64,000 nucleotides of DNA from Diospyros lotus (Eukaryota; Streptophyta; Magnoliopsida; Ericales; Ebenaceae): the NCBI RefSeq assembly GCF_014633365.1, contig NC_068347.1, positions 36,029,717-36,093,716 of the forward strand. Reading direction: 5' to 3'. Shown piece after piece: positions 25,401 through 37,400 of the stretch. Below the pieces are notes generated by a model. That model ran no database searches, was not told where the DNA came from, and worked only from the letters and a program-made list of their open reading frames with translations. The position numbers were made by a program, and so were the translations under genes. The stretch's first letter is position 1. Each line of letters opens with the position of its first letter.

Positions 25401-28400
25401 GGGGGTGCGGTTTGGCACGGTTTGAGAAATTCTCAAACTGTGCGGTTTGTGGTTTGCGATTTTCGATTTTTTTGGTTTGGTTAAAATCGAACTGGCCAAG
25501 TAGTGTATTAATAGAAAAATTTAAAAATAAATTAAAAAAATCTAATAATTTAAAAATTTAAAAAATAAATTAAAAATATATGCTTGCTTGACCATGAATT
25601 ATATTGTGGATTTTTATGTTATTTTTATATTATGGACATGTGGTTATGTTGTAGATTTTAAACTTTTAAGTTTGCATTTTTTATTAGATTGTAACTTATT
25701 TTACTTTTAAACTCCAAGATACTATAAGAATTTAAAAACTCTGATTTTATGCATTGATTTTTATGTTTTAATTAAAAATTTACAAGCTAGTAGAGGAAGC
25801 ACCAAATGAAGCAATAAAGAAGCACCAAACTGCGGAAACCGCAAGATGCGATGCAATTTGGTTTAATGCCAAACCGCACATGCGGTTTGGAGTATTAAAT
25901 CTCTCCTAAACCGCCCAAACTGCACCGTGCACACCCTTACTTTCCAAACAACGTGGTCAAGTTGCATGGCGTAACTCAATCAATAGCATCAGGCAGAGAC
26001 AAGATGTTTACCAACTTATTTTGGCAAGACTTATTATTGTCTTTGGGCTCCAAACTACACATGTCCACTGCCTACCACCCGGAGACGGATGACCAATTTG
26101 AGTGGGTTAATCAATGTCTTGAAACATACCTTAGGTGCTTTTGTTTTTTGTTGCCCAAGGGATGGCATAAATGGTTGTCACTAGCCCAGTGGTGGTGCAA
26201 TTCTAGCTGCCATAGCTCTATTAACGTGACACCATTTGAAGCTCTATATGGCTACAAGCCAAACCCATAACCAACCATCGAGGAGCCCACTACAGTGGCA
26301 ACAGTGGATGCCTACTTGCAGCACAAACAATGCATATTGCAAACATTGAAAAAGGAATTGGCTAATGCCCAAAATCGAATGAAACAAATGACAGACAAGA
26401 AGTAGAGTGAGAGGGGGAGTTCGAAGAAGGAGATGAAGTATACTTGAGGCTCATCCACCCCCACTTGAAAGCCCTCTTTTGTCAACCAATCTCTAAGCTG
26501 AACCCAAAATACTATGGACCGTACCTCGTTCCTAAGAAGATTGGGAAGGTGGCCTACAAGTTACAACTACCTAACGGAACTCACATCCACCCGGTGTTCC
26601 ATGTCTCCCTACTTAAGAAGTCTATCGGGAACAATGTGGCTAGTCAAGCATCCCCCTCTTGTTAGTGAAGAAGTAGAAGCAGTTGCATCGGCGACCATTT
26701 TGGATAAAAGGATCATTTACAAGTACAGAGCTCCCATAACCCAAGTACTTGTCCAGTTGTCTTCTCTACACTTTGACAACAATACTTGAGAATATCTACC
26801 CGACCTCCTCAAGCAATTTTCCAGCTTTGCCAATTTGCTTAGCATTTCTTGAGGACAAGAAATATTTTAAAGGGGGGGAAAGTTGTCATGTACCTAGATC
26901 GAGGCTATTACATTGAGGGTAGTTATGGTTGTAAGGAGTTGTAGTACATGTATGCATTACAAGTTGTACTCGGAATTGGTAACCACTTTGGTCGCCAATT
27001 CCCAGCTGTGGATCAGTATATAAGATCTGACCCAGCTCATTTGAAATCATGGAATACAATTTCAGTGGTCTCATTTCCCTCCTATGATTCTCTCTCTCTC
27101 TCTCGACTCCTCTTTCCCAATTCTCAAACTCTCTTCCCTTTTCCCCCCTATTCTCCTGCCTAATTCTCTTCTAAATAGTTGAGAATTCCCCTGTCAGATC
27201 TTGGATCTGACAATATGTACCGATCATGTTTTCCATTCAAAAAGGAATTATATCTTTAAGGTCTTAAGCATTAAGTTTGCATGTTGAAGTCAACTGTCTC
27301 CATTTCAAATATACAAGAATTTCAGAAGTTGTATGGTTGCAATGGTTTTACTGTGTTATGAACACACAAATTTGTATGATTGCATGCAGTGAGAATCATG
27401 AGAAAATTTAAGTTTATTCTTTTCTTCAAGGCAGTGTTATTAAAGGCCCGCCTAGGTGCACGCCTAGGGGCAATGCGCACCAAGGCGCACCCAGGCGATT
27501 CAGGGAATTTTGAGATTTATGATACTTACTTGCTTAGAATCTTCACTACAGCTGTTCATGTTCTTGTGCTTAATTTTATTTTATGTGTCTTGCATGTTTG
27601 TTGTGTTTGCAGCTGCTAATGGTGTTGTTATTGCAACAGAGAAAAAGCTACCATCTATCTTAGTTGATGAAACGTCGGTTAGTATACACTTTTGTCCATG
27701 GATATGGGTTGCTCATATTTTTTTTTCCCCATTTTTGTTCTTTTAATTGCAAATAAACCTCTTCTTGGTCATTGGCACCATCCCACTCTCTTTTCCCTTG
27801 ATTTGTGAATTCTGAATATGTAGCTTTAGCAATTTCTAATTGGATCAAGTGTACATTGTTGTCTTCCCCATTTCAAATTGATGAGGAGTTTTGGTGATGC
27901 TGACTGTTGTCCTCACTGATGTTCAGTTGTTCTTGTGGTTCATTGCACGTATTTTTTCTTTTGCATATTGATCTAAATTTTATTGGTATACAAGTGAGTT
28001 GTTACAATTGGGAGCACTGGTATGCCTTATTCAAGACTGATTACACACCCAAAATACCACTTACGCACACTGATATGTGAAACAACAGAAAGAATAATAA
28101 CTGGAATTGAAAAGAACAAGAATAGAAAGCGCAAACCACACAAGAACACAGCCAAATTTATCCTGGTTCATGCCACATGAATGGCGCTACATCCAGCCTC
28201 CAAGAACCGAGAGCAACCTTCTTTGATTAAGAATGATGATCAGTATAGCAGGTTACACCTTCACGATTACAAGTTTCCCAAAAGATTACAGGAGACTATT
28301 CTAATCATAGCCTTCTATCTCTCAAGCTTTCTCGTGAGAACACTCATATCATGCCTCCCATAAATGCCTAACCCCTGCCCTATTTACAGAACGATAGGGC

Positions 28401-31400
28401 GATAACTCCTAGACATTACATAACCGGGTATGACATTTCCGGTTTTACCCCCGTACTTAATAGCTAATTACAATGAGTTCCACCGCTTCTCCATACCCTC
28501 TAAATCCGCATGATTACTTGAACAAATTCACTGCTACAACTGCCAATTAATACTTTAGACAAACTCTAACATGAGTGGTCCTAATTTTTCTTGTACTTCT
28601 TCATGCTCTTCAAGTGCCATGTCCTGATTTTTGAAAATTTCTTAGTTTGTTTGTCCATAATGGTGCTTCTTAGCTCATATGTCATTTGATGGAGCTACCC
28701 TGAAAACATTGCATCAAAAAGTATCCTTTATTTGATTAATTTTTCCAAGATGAGGCAATTATTTAAGAAACTTAATTGGTTGAGAAAATTGAACTGAATG
28801 GTCCAACATATATGCAAACGCATGCTGCAATTTTGTTAAAATGTTATATCTTGTTAATTTGCATCTAACAACTGAGGCATTTTATCATCTAATATCAAAT
28901 GCCTTTATCTTAATCGACTAATAATCCATTTAGCCAATCCCATTCCCCACCTAATAGGATTGAGGTTTTGGTGTTGGTGACATTCTCTGGTTTAGATTCC
29001 ATTACCTTTTGACTTGTATTTAGTATTTTTTTTTGATACTTCTTATTAGAAACATGTTTTTCGAATGGATTCAATTAGAAGTTAGATAGATGAACTAGAG
29101 AAGGAAATACAGCTTTTTGTGCTCCCCATTTTTGGGATGCCTTGGGTGTTCCTAAGGACCATTAGTGAAACTTGAATTACGGGTGGGCAGAGGGTGAATG
29201 CCGCGTGCTTTTTTTATTTTATTTTATTTTTTTATTCTCTTATTTGGGAAGATGTATCAAATGACCTTTTTGGGATGTTGAGTTACCTATGGATTGAAGA
29301 GTTCTCTTTTGCTGTTTTGTATAGTTGGCTTTTGTATAATGTCGGTTCACTATAAGCCAATTTTTTTGGGTTAACATTTGCGGTTTTCTGGGCTTGAGTG
29401 GTGGTTGGCCTAGTTTTTATGTATAGGTTTTATCCTTGACACCTTTCTAGAAATATTTATTTTATAAAAAAGGTTAAAAAGAACAGATAAGTAGTTAGAT
29501 TGGCTACCTGATAATGATGCATGAGTGCTGTCTGGATCATAGTTGTCAAAGGCGCAAGGCGAAGTGCGAGCCTCAGGCACATGGGGGGCACATTTATTCA
29601 AAATGCTTGCAAACTACTTACATATACGAGACATGCATCTTGTGCCTTGCAAACTAATATCGATTGCTGGGAGAACTACAATTGATAGAATATTAGTTCT
29701 TTTTTACCGGGATTCATCTTTATCATACTTCTTTTTTCTTTGTCTTCCAACAAAATTCGATCATTAAAAAACGGAATTTAGAACTTAACTTCTTTCTTTT
29801 TCCATTTCACTTCTATTTTTATTGTTTATTTGGGTTTGTGACTAATGGAAGTGGAACGGTGGTAAGATGATACTTCATCTGATGATGATGATGCAAAGAA
29901 GGAGTAGGGTAGGTTATTAGGTTATAGAAAAGAAAGAATGGAAAAGAATGATAAATAAAAGAATTTTGGATTGGATCAGGAACCCAATTTTGTTTTGGAT
30001 TCGGTATGGATAACAGATCTTCCTATGGTATACTATTCAATTCGCGACGATGAATTGATTTGATAGCTCAGATATTGTTATTCATGATATCGATCCGATT
30101 CAATATCATCGAGAGGTAATTCATCCATTGCATTGAATTTACGGGCGAAAGATTTTTATTATCTTTATGGGATTAAATCCCAAGTTATTGTCAAGTAAAA
30201 AAACGATGAGATTATGGATGATCTTGCCTTTCGCCTAGGCGTACCTTTGGCAGCTATGGCCTGGATGATCTTGCCTTTCCTTTGTTTTTTATTAAATTGA
30301 AACCTATCACACCATTGTGCAGCATGTTTTGTTGGATGTATTTGTTAGAAGACCAGGGTTTGTAATTTATCCCATAAAAAAGAACAAAAGAAACAAGCTT
30401 GTGGTTTCATTCTATTTTAAGGTGTAGTTACTTTCATTATTTATTCAATATTGAGTTTTTTCAGTAACTTTATGTATTATCTTTTATGTTAATAATTATT
30501 TTAAGCATTTGCAGTTTTAGTGCTGTCTTTTCTTCTGTTTAAAACAAATAGGCAGATGTTAGCTATGATTCTTTGATGATTGGGTTGCAGGTGCAAAAGA
30601 TTCAGACTTTGACCCCTAACATTGGAGTCGTATACAGGTTTAAACATCTAATGCTTTAGTCGTTCCGTTGATACAGTTGTCCTTTGTCTATCCGACCTTA
30701 TTGTTATCTAGAAACTTTGGATTATGGAAGAGCAACATTAATGTTATGTTTGGAATTAATGAATTTAAAATATTGAATTCATTTGCAGATGAATTCTTAT
30801 GTTTGGTATGAGAGAACTTATAATATGGAATTCAATTGAATTCCACAAACTTATGTTTGGAATAAATTTTTAGAGTTGAAATTTCATTTGCTCTTGCTTC
30901 CTAAAGTAGCCTTGATATAATAAGTGAGAAAGAGATGGGAAAAGAAAGGTGGGTATTTTCCACAAAATTTGTTTGTTTATGTTTGTGGAATTCATTTGCA
31001 AATTCCACCTATTTTGGTGGAATTTGGTTTAGTCATGTTCATTTCCATGGAATTGAATTCCTAGAATTGAGACCTGCAATTTTTTTTTTTTTGCATTCCA
31101 AATATGAAATTTAGAATTGAAAATGAATTCCACAAAATTTTGTGAATTCATTCATTCCAAACAGGGTGTAAGAGAAACTTGTTGAGGTCTTAAACTAAAA
31201 AGAAGTCATTGAGTGAATGGGAGATTGGTGTTCTTGCTATTCTGTATTTCAGATCGGCTTTTCACTTTATAATATGCTGGTTTTTAAATCTCCTAGAATC
31301 AGCTTTTGGAGCATTGAGATGTTTATCTTCCAGCAGTACTAGGTGGTGAATCTTTTTGGTGGCCCCAGGCCCCCAATTGAACTGCAATTTGTTGAGTACC

Positions 31401-34400
31401 CTGTGTGACGGGATCCTTCATTTTGAGTCATGTTATTTGATGTAATAATTATTTTCCTTTGCATTTTTTTTTTCTCATTTACTCCCTGGGCATGTGCCTT
31501 TATCCCAGTTGAATTCTTTTCATATGCAGTGGGATGGGTCCTGACTCTCGAGTTCTAGTTAGGAAGAGTAGGAAGCAAGCTGAACAATATCATCGACTAT
31601 ACAAAGTGAGTTTCTGTTTCTTACTGTTTTATTTCTACTGCCTTATTGCTTTCTGAATATGTTGAATTTTTGGCCTTAAACACCCTTTTTTTCCCAAGGG
31701 TTTGTTTTGTATGAAATTCTTTTAGCCAAGATAGAGGAGTGTTTTACTAGGAATTTACTAGGCATAACATACTCTTCACTCAATAAATCCACTTGCTTCT
31801 AGAAATCACTAGCTTCAAGGTTGTTGCCCCTGTTTGGCTACTGTGAATGAAATTGATATAAAATGACATTCTGTTTTCTTGGCTCCAACAAGTTACATAG
31901 GACAATATTATTTACCACCACACCTGCTGCCTGGTTTAGCAATTTTTGAACATGCTGGTCCAAGTTGAAACTATAAACTGGCCTGAGAAAATATGAAAAA
32001 TCCTAGATTAGCTTTCTTTCAACTTTTCTTTGCTTGTCTTATTTGATAAGTTTTGCCTTTCAGGTTTTTGTTTTATCACAAAAAGATTTTTTTAAAAGGT
32101 TTTTATGAGATGAAGACAACTGGTTTTTGTTGGATGCATGCACAAATGTGTTTGTAGAAGTCCCATCTTTTTTACCATCGTCAGCATCATTATGATAGCA
32201 ACACAAAACTGAGTTGTCCGTATCTAATAAATTTTAGCAACTGTCACCTGTCAACAGCTCACATCTGCAATCTATTTCTTTTTGTCATGCATGGCCTGAA
32301 GCTTTGCTACAGGATATATTTGGAAGTCCCAAAGTGTATTATTTTTGTGGCTTTGTCTGCAATCTTTTTCCTCATTTTCTCTTGCATTGCAAGCATACTT
32401 TTGTCAAATGTACCTGCTTTGTGTACCAAAATTTGAATGTTTATTAGCTGAAGAAAATGAAAGGAACTTTCCTTTTTTCTTCTTATTACATGATTTTTTG
32501 TATGTGTTAGTGAAGTTGCTAGAATACAATATTCAGAAGTGTTCCTCTTCTTGAACATCACCTTATTGTGGTTTCATATAATAGCAACACCACCAAACCT
32601 AAACTGCTCTAGTTGGGGCTGACTAAATGGTGTCTAGTGTGCCAATCATCTTTATCCATGACTATCTTCTATTGGGCCAATGTATCTTATGTTATTGCCT
32701 AAGAGTTCTCTATAATGTTTCTCTCTTCGTTCTGTATCTCTTGCCACAAAGTTTACATATTTTATCCACTATAGTAATAGGTGCGTTACTGGTATTTGTT
32801 TTACATGTCTAAATCATCTGAAAGGTGCCTCGAGCATTTTATCTTTAATAGGGGCAATCTTACTCTCTCTCTCTCTGGACATTGACCTTAACATTCCCAA
32901 ATCAGTTGCACTCAGATTTTTCACATGTTGCTGTTTATTGCCCAACATACTGTCTTATACAAAAGGGCTGGTCTTATAGCAGTTTAATAAAACTTTTCTT
33001 TTAGTTTTAAAGAGATTCTATAGACAGTGCTCTCAATGCACAACGCTCCTCACTTTGTGAGGGTCATTTTTTACACAGTGTTACCTTTGCTTTTTAACAA
33101 ACAGGCTGTTTCCACAATTTGACCTTGTGATATTTCATCCATAAAGGAGCAACCTTATTGTTGTTACCAAACTTGTCTGATCTAAGGATCTGACAGTGAA
33201 TTGTCACCAATTTAGCAGGAATTAGAGAAGGGGTTAGGGGGAATTGGAAGAACAGAGAGTGAGGGAGAGAAGGATTGAGAGAGAAAGAAGGAGAATGATT
33301 GAGAGAGAGAGAATTTGGAGGGAGGAATCAGAATGATCTCAATTGTATTTTCTGGATATTTCAATTGGGTTGGATCAGTCTGTATATATACTGATCCCAG
33401 CAGTCACGGAAAAGGCACCAAGCCTGCCAAAAACAGAGAGTACAATTGATTATAGCTCCTATCTACGCACAATCCATATCAGCTATAACTACCCAATCAT
33501 GTACAACTTCTATAAGCAGTAGGTACGTGACAAAACTTTGCCTCTTTTAAAGAAATTTATAATTGCAAAAAACATTAAAAGGTCCATTTTAACTATTTTG
33601 CCTTGATTCTGTGGGTAATATCTTCAATAAACTTCCAAGCATAACCAATATTCCTAGACTGATTTTTTTCTCAAAAGAATGCGATTTTTGAATCTCATCA
33701 CAATATTATCCACATTTCTATTTTTACTAAATTTACATTTGTATGTTTAGTTGTTGACCTGTTCAATATGAAACTTTACATTTTAAGGTATTTCTCCATA
33801 ACATGGGTTTAGTTTTCGTGCATTTCTGTTTTATTCATCAAAGTGTTATATACACCGATGCATCTCTTCTTGATGTGCTTAGCGAGTTCATCTATCACTA
33901 GAGCAAAGAGTTAAAGGTTCCGAGTGGAATTTTGATGTAATTAGAAAAGTTAGTATCTCCTCCATAAGTCTTTTAACATTCTAGAACAGCACCTTTATAG
34001 TGGTTTTGAATAACCTCCAATCCCCCCCCCCCCCAACCAAAACAAAAAAAAGAGGGAAAAAAACCACCCAAAGGAAATGCCAATGGCAATTCGTTTATGA
34101 AATTTAGAACAGCCTCTATGTTTTTAATTTCCTTTTACTTACCTATACAGCTTTAACAACCATAATAACCTGCTTGATGATATGGCATGATGGTACTGTG
34201 TAGGAACCAATTCCAGTCACTCAACTTGTAAGGGAAACCGCTGCTGTTATGCAGGAGTTTACTCAGTCTGGGTAAGTATTAATGGTTGCATGATTTATCA
34301 TTTCATCTTATAGGCCTAATACATGTTGGGTTTTTTTGCCATTCTATTAAAATATCAATCAACTTTCTGGATTATATTTGCAAAGCAAGGTACTTATATC

Positions 34401-37400
34401 TTCTGCTTTTGAATGTAGCATTGTTTTTATTTTTGGCAAGATATTTTGTGATGCAGGAGCAGTTTTTTTTTTTGTTATTAGTGTTTTTATTTTATTTTAT
34501 TTGTTTAATTATGCCTAGTATTAGATTTTAAATAACTTTTTATTTATTAGTTTTAGTAAGTGACTATTTATGTGACTAGCATAGGACTTTTATAAAAAGA
34601 GAGATTCCTTAGGTTAGATGGATTCTTTGTGATCAAGGACCAGATCCTATGTGATCAAGGATTAGTAACCTAGTATAAATAGTCTTTTAAGAGACTTTGT
34701 AGGCAGCTGTTTTTATTCTCATTCAACTTTTGAGGTTTTCTTAAACCCTAATTTCATATCTTTGTTTCAGATTTGATCTTACACTGTTTTTGCAGAATTT
34801 TTGCTCTTGTTTTTGTTGATTCTTCCTCCCATACTGCATCATTTTGTCTACTGTTTGCTGGGGTTTGAAGGATACAACTTGGTACTATTGTACATAGTTC
34901 TGTTTCTCTTAGTTGTATGGAGTTAATTAGTTTGTTTTGTAGAGCTGTATATATACCTAACAGTGAATAGAGAACTATGCTCTCTCTCTCTCTCTCTCCT
35001 CTTCACATGGTATTAGAGCCATAACATGAGAGAGAGAGAGTTCATAACCTACGGTTTATGTGTTACCCGATCTGCTCTGTTGTGAGAGATCAGTGTTGGT
35101 TCAGTAATTGATCTGAACTTCTGTAACAAGATGTTGTGATATGACCTAGAACTGGATATTCACTTGATCTGGTCTATCGATTTGGTAGTACCACGATCTG
35201 GTCTGGAGCAATCTAATCTTGATCTGGTCTGGAGTGGTTTGGTGGCTTCTTCAATCTGATCTGTTGATTCTTGTTCAATCTGAGATTTTGCACCTGGATT
35301 CCGTCTTAGGTGATTCCCAATCAGTCTATATCTAGTCAATTTTGTTTCAGGTTTGAGCTATGACCTCATCAAATTCTGGAGTGGTGAGTTCATCCTCTCC
35401 GAGGACTCTGCCATCATTTTCTGGTATTCCTGCTATTACAACTGATGAATTGAATGGCAAGAATTATCTTTCTGTCCTGATGTGGTTTTGAGAGCAAGGT
35501 GGAAGTAATCTTCCGACTAAACAGCTATTTGATATACCTGAATCAGATAGGAATTTAAGGGATAGAGTGGCTGCACAGTTGGTCACATTGCTGTGGCAGT
35601 CAGTAGATACTGATTTATCCCTCTAATTTACATTTATGAGACCTGTTTTCATATTTGGTATCATGCTCAGCAGCTGTACACTAATGATATGGTGCGCCTA
35701 TACACTATTATTAGTAATTTGTTCTATATTCAGAGGGAAGATTCAGATGTGGCTACTTTTTTGGGTCGAATTGAGTCTGCTGTTACAGATTTTAATGCCA
35801 TGCTCCCTATTACACAGCTGATCTTGCTGAGCAGAAGAAACAGAGGGATAAATTGTTTATGGCACTTACCCTAGGTGGTCAAATCATGGTAGCCAAAGTG
35901 ACTGACTGCAATTTAGTTACAAGATGCTGTGACCTAAGCAACTTGCTTGATTGAAAAGGATAATTTTTTTTTTAATTTTCTTTTCTTTCTTTTAACTTTG
36001 ATGAATTTCATTAATGTGGCTATTGAAATTTGACCTTTTGATTCTTGAAAACCTTAAATAATGCATTTAATTGTCCTATTTGAATAACACTCCTTGAGAT
36101 TGGAAGCCGTTGCTTGAAAAGAAAAAATATAATTCGAAGGTTTTTGTAGGTAGCCTAAATTGATCTCAAGCAATTGAACTTGAGTCAAACGGACTTGTGA
36201 CCCTATACTGACAAGTTACCCCCCCCCCCCCCCCCCCAAGCACACACACAATATTTCATAATCTTTGTGCCTTATGGCTTGGGTATTGTATATATTTTCT
36301 TTTTGTTACAGCTACTTTGTTTTCTCTGCAGTGGTGTTCGACCATTTGGTGTTTCGCTGTTGGTTGCTGGGTTTGATGATAAGGGTCCACAGCTGTATCA
36401 GGTAGGGCATTTAGCTCCTGCTTTCTTTACCATGCTGGAAGAAATAACAACTATTAACTGGTTAAACTGTGTACTTTTGCTGGCTGGAAGTGAATCACTT
36501 TTGGTTAGGAAAGGCATACTAATCATTTACTTTTGTCTATTTAAAAATTGACATTTTTCAATCTCTCATATGTTCTATATATGCCATGGTTATCTTAAGC
36601 TTTCATTTTGTAGACATGCTTGTCACTCCCACTCCATCAACTCTGTTCCTCTAATTGCAATCAAATATGACTTTTGTGCACTGGCCTTGTGGGCAACATC
36701 TTAGTATCCTCCACGAGCCCTCTTTTGATGATTGAGCATATCTTCATGATGTCCCGTTCATATTTATGTGCTCATCCCATGAACTCTCTTACTTGTATCA
36801 GTTCAAATGGGCTATTGGTATCATATCCCTTGCGTTACCTTTGAACCAAGTCTTGACTCTTGAGCACTCATGTACATTCTCAGCTTATTGGTTTGCCCTA
36901 TTACAACCCACTTACTATAAGGATTTTTGCAGCACCTCCTTGACCAGACTGCATGCCTACAGGAACTCCTTGCTTGAGGACCTTCTTCAATCTTCAATGG
37001 AGGGGCTTGAATTAAAGAATCATCTATCAAGCAAGGATTATTCTTTGAGATAATTTTTACCTTAATTTGATACATAGGAGGGGATTCCCTTGAAAAGACA
37101 TTGAAAGAAAACACGTGAATACACATCCCACTGTCAGACACACTTTGGTTAAGTCTTTATGGCCTTGATGATCTAAAGACACTAGTGTCACTCCTTCACT
37201 AGTAGTGCTACCCTCTTCATGAGTAATTAGGTCATGAATAATAATTGACTTTGTCTTTCTTGGCATGAACAATACCATATTGTAATACAAGGATTGGACC
37301 TAGGGATATGCATTCGGTTATAACCGAACCGAACCGCCCCATTTTGCCTAACCGAACCGAACCGCTGTTATGGATATAACTGAACCGAACCGAACTGACT

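Larger units (their letters stand above)
13920..27212 (+). mobile_element. Ty3/gypsy chromovirus, 5' truncated, split by later insertions
   Basis: The element begins within gag. [13 protein letters not shown] (13956-13994) is a decayed zinc knuckle. An acidic linker and a retropepsin-like segment follow, with a [16 protein letters not shown] site near 14190. The frame is cut at 14828 by the copia insertion and resumes at 23572 after a 5-bp duplication. Further on are reverse transcriptase, RNase H, integrase (interrupted by a MITE at 25338) and a C-terminal chromodomain-like segment. A polypurine tract (26869-26882) and a 3' LTR (26884-27212) close it. The 5' LTR and most of gag are missing. 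Many stops and frameshifts show that it is old. Its + orientation matches that of the host gene. Confidence 0.88.
13677..27612 (+). other. PAB1 intron 2, 13.9 kb, transposon nest
   Basis: The donor is AAAG/GTAATA and the acceptor TGTTTGCAG. It joins G to CT to make the alanine codon after GIK. Apart from about 240 bp at the left and about 400 bp at the right, the intron is transposons: a chromovirus holding a copia element, an RTE LINE, a solo LTR and a hAT-like MITE. A GGCGC/GCCTAGG-rich patch at 27435-27500 is a further small repeat near the 3' end. Confidence 0.9.
27678..30590 (+). other. PAB1 intron 3
   Basis: The donor TCG/GTTAGT and acceptor GGGTTGCAG give phase 0. The intron contains a solo LTR (28000-28571), small GGCGC/CTAGG-type repeats near 29540-29600 and 30228-30245, and a possible plastid insert (29920-30213). 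The rest is plain T-rich intron sequence. Confidence 0.85.

Noticed and set aside
36766..37141. Overlapping open frames in intron 7
   Set aside because: They are present on both strands with no family match. The region lies between exons of PAB1 and shows no transposon domain, so no call is made.
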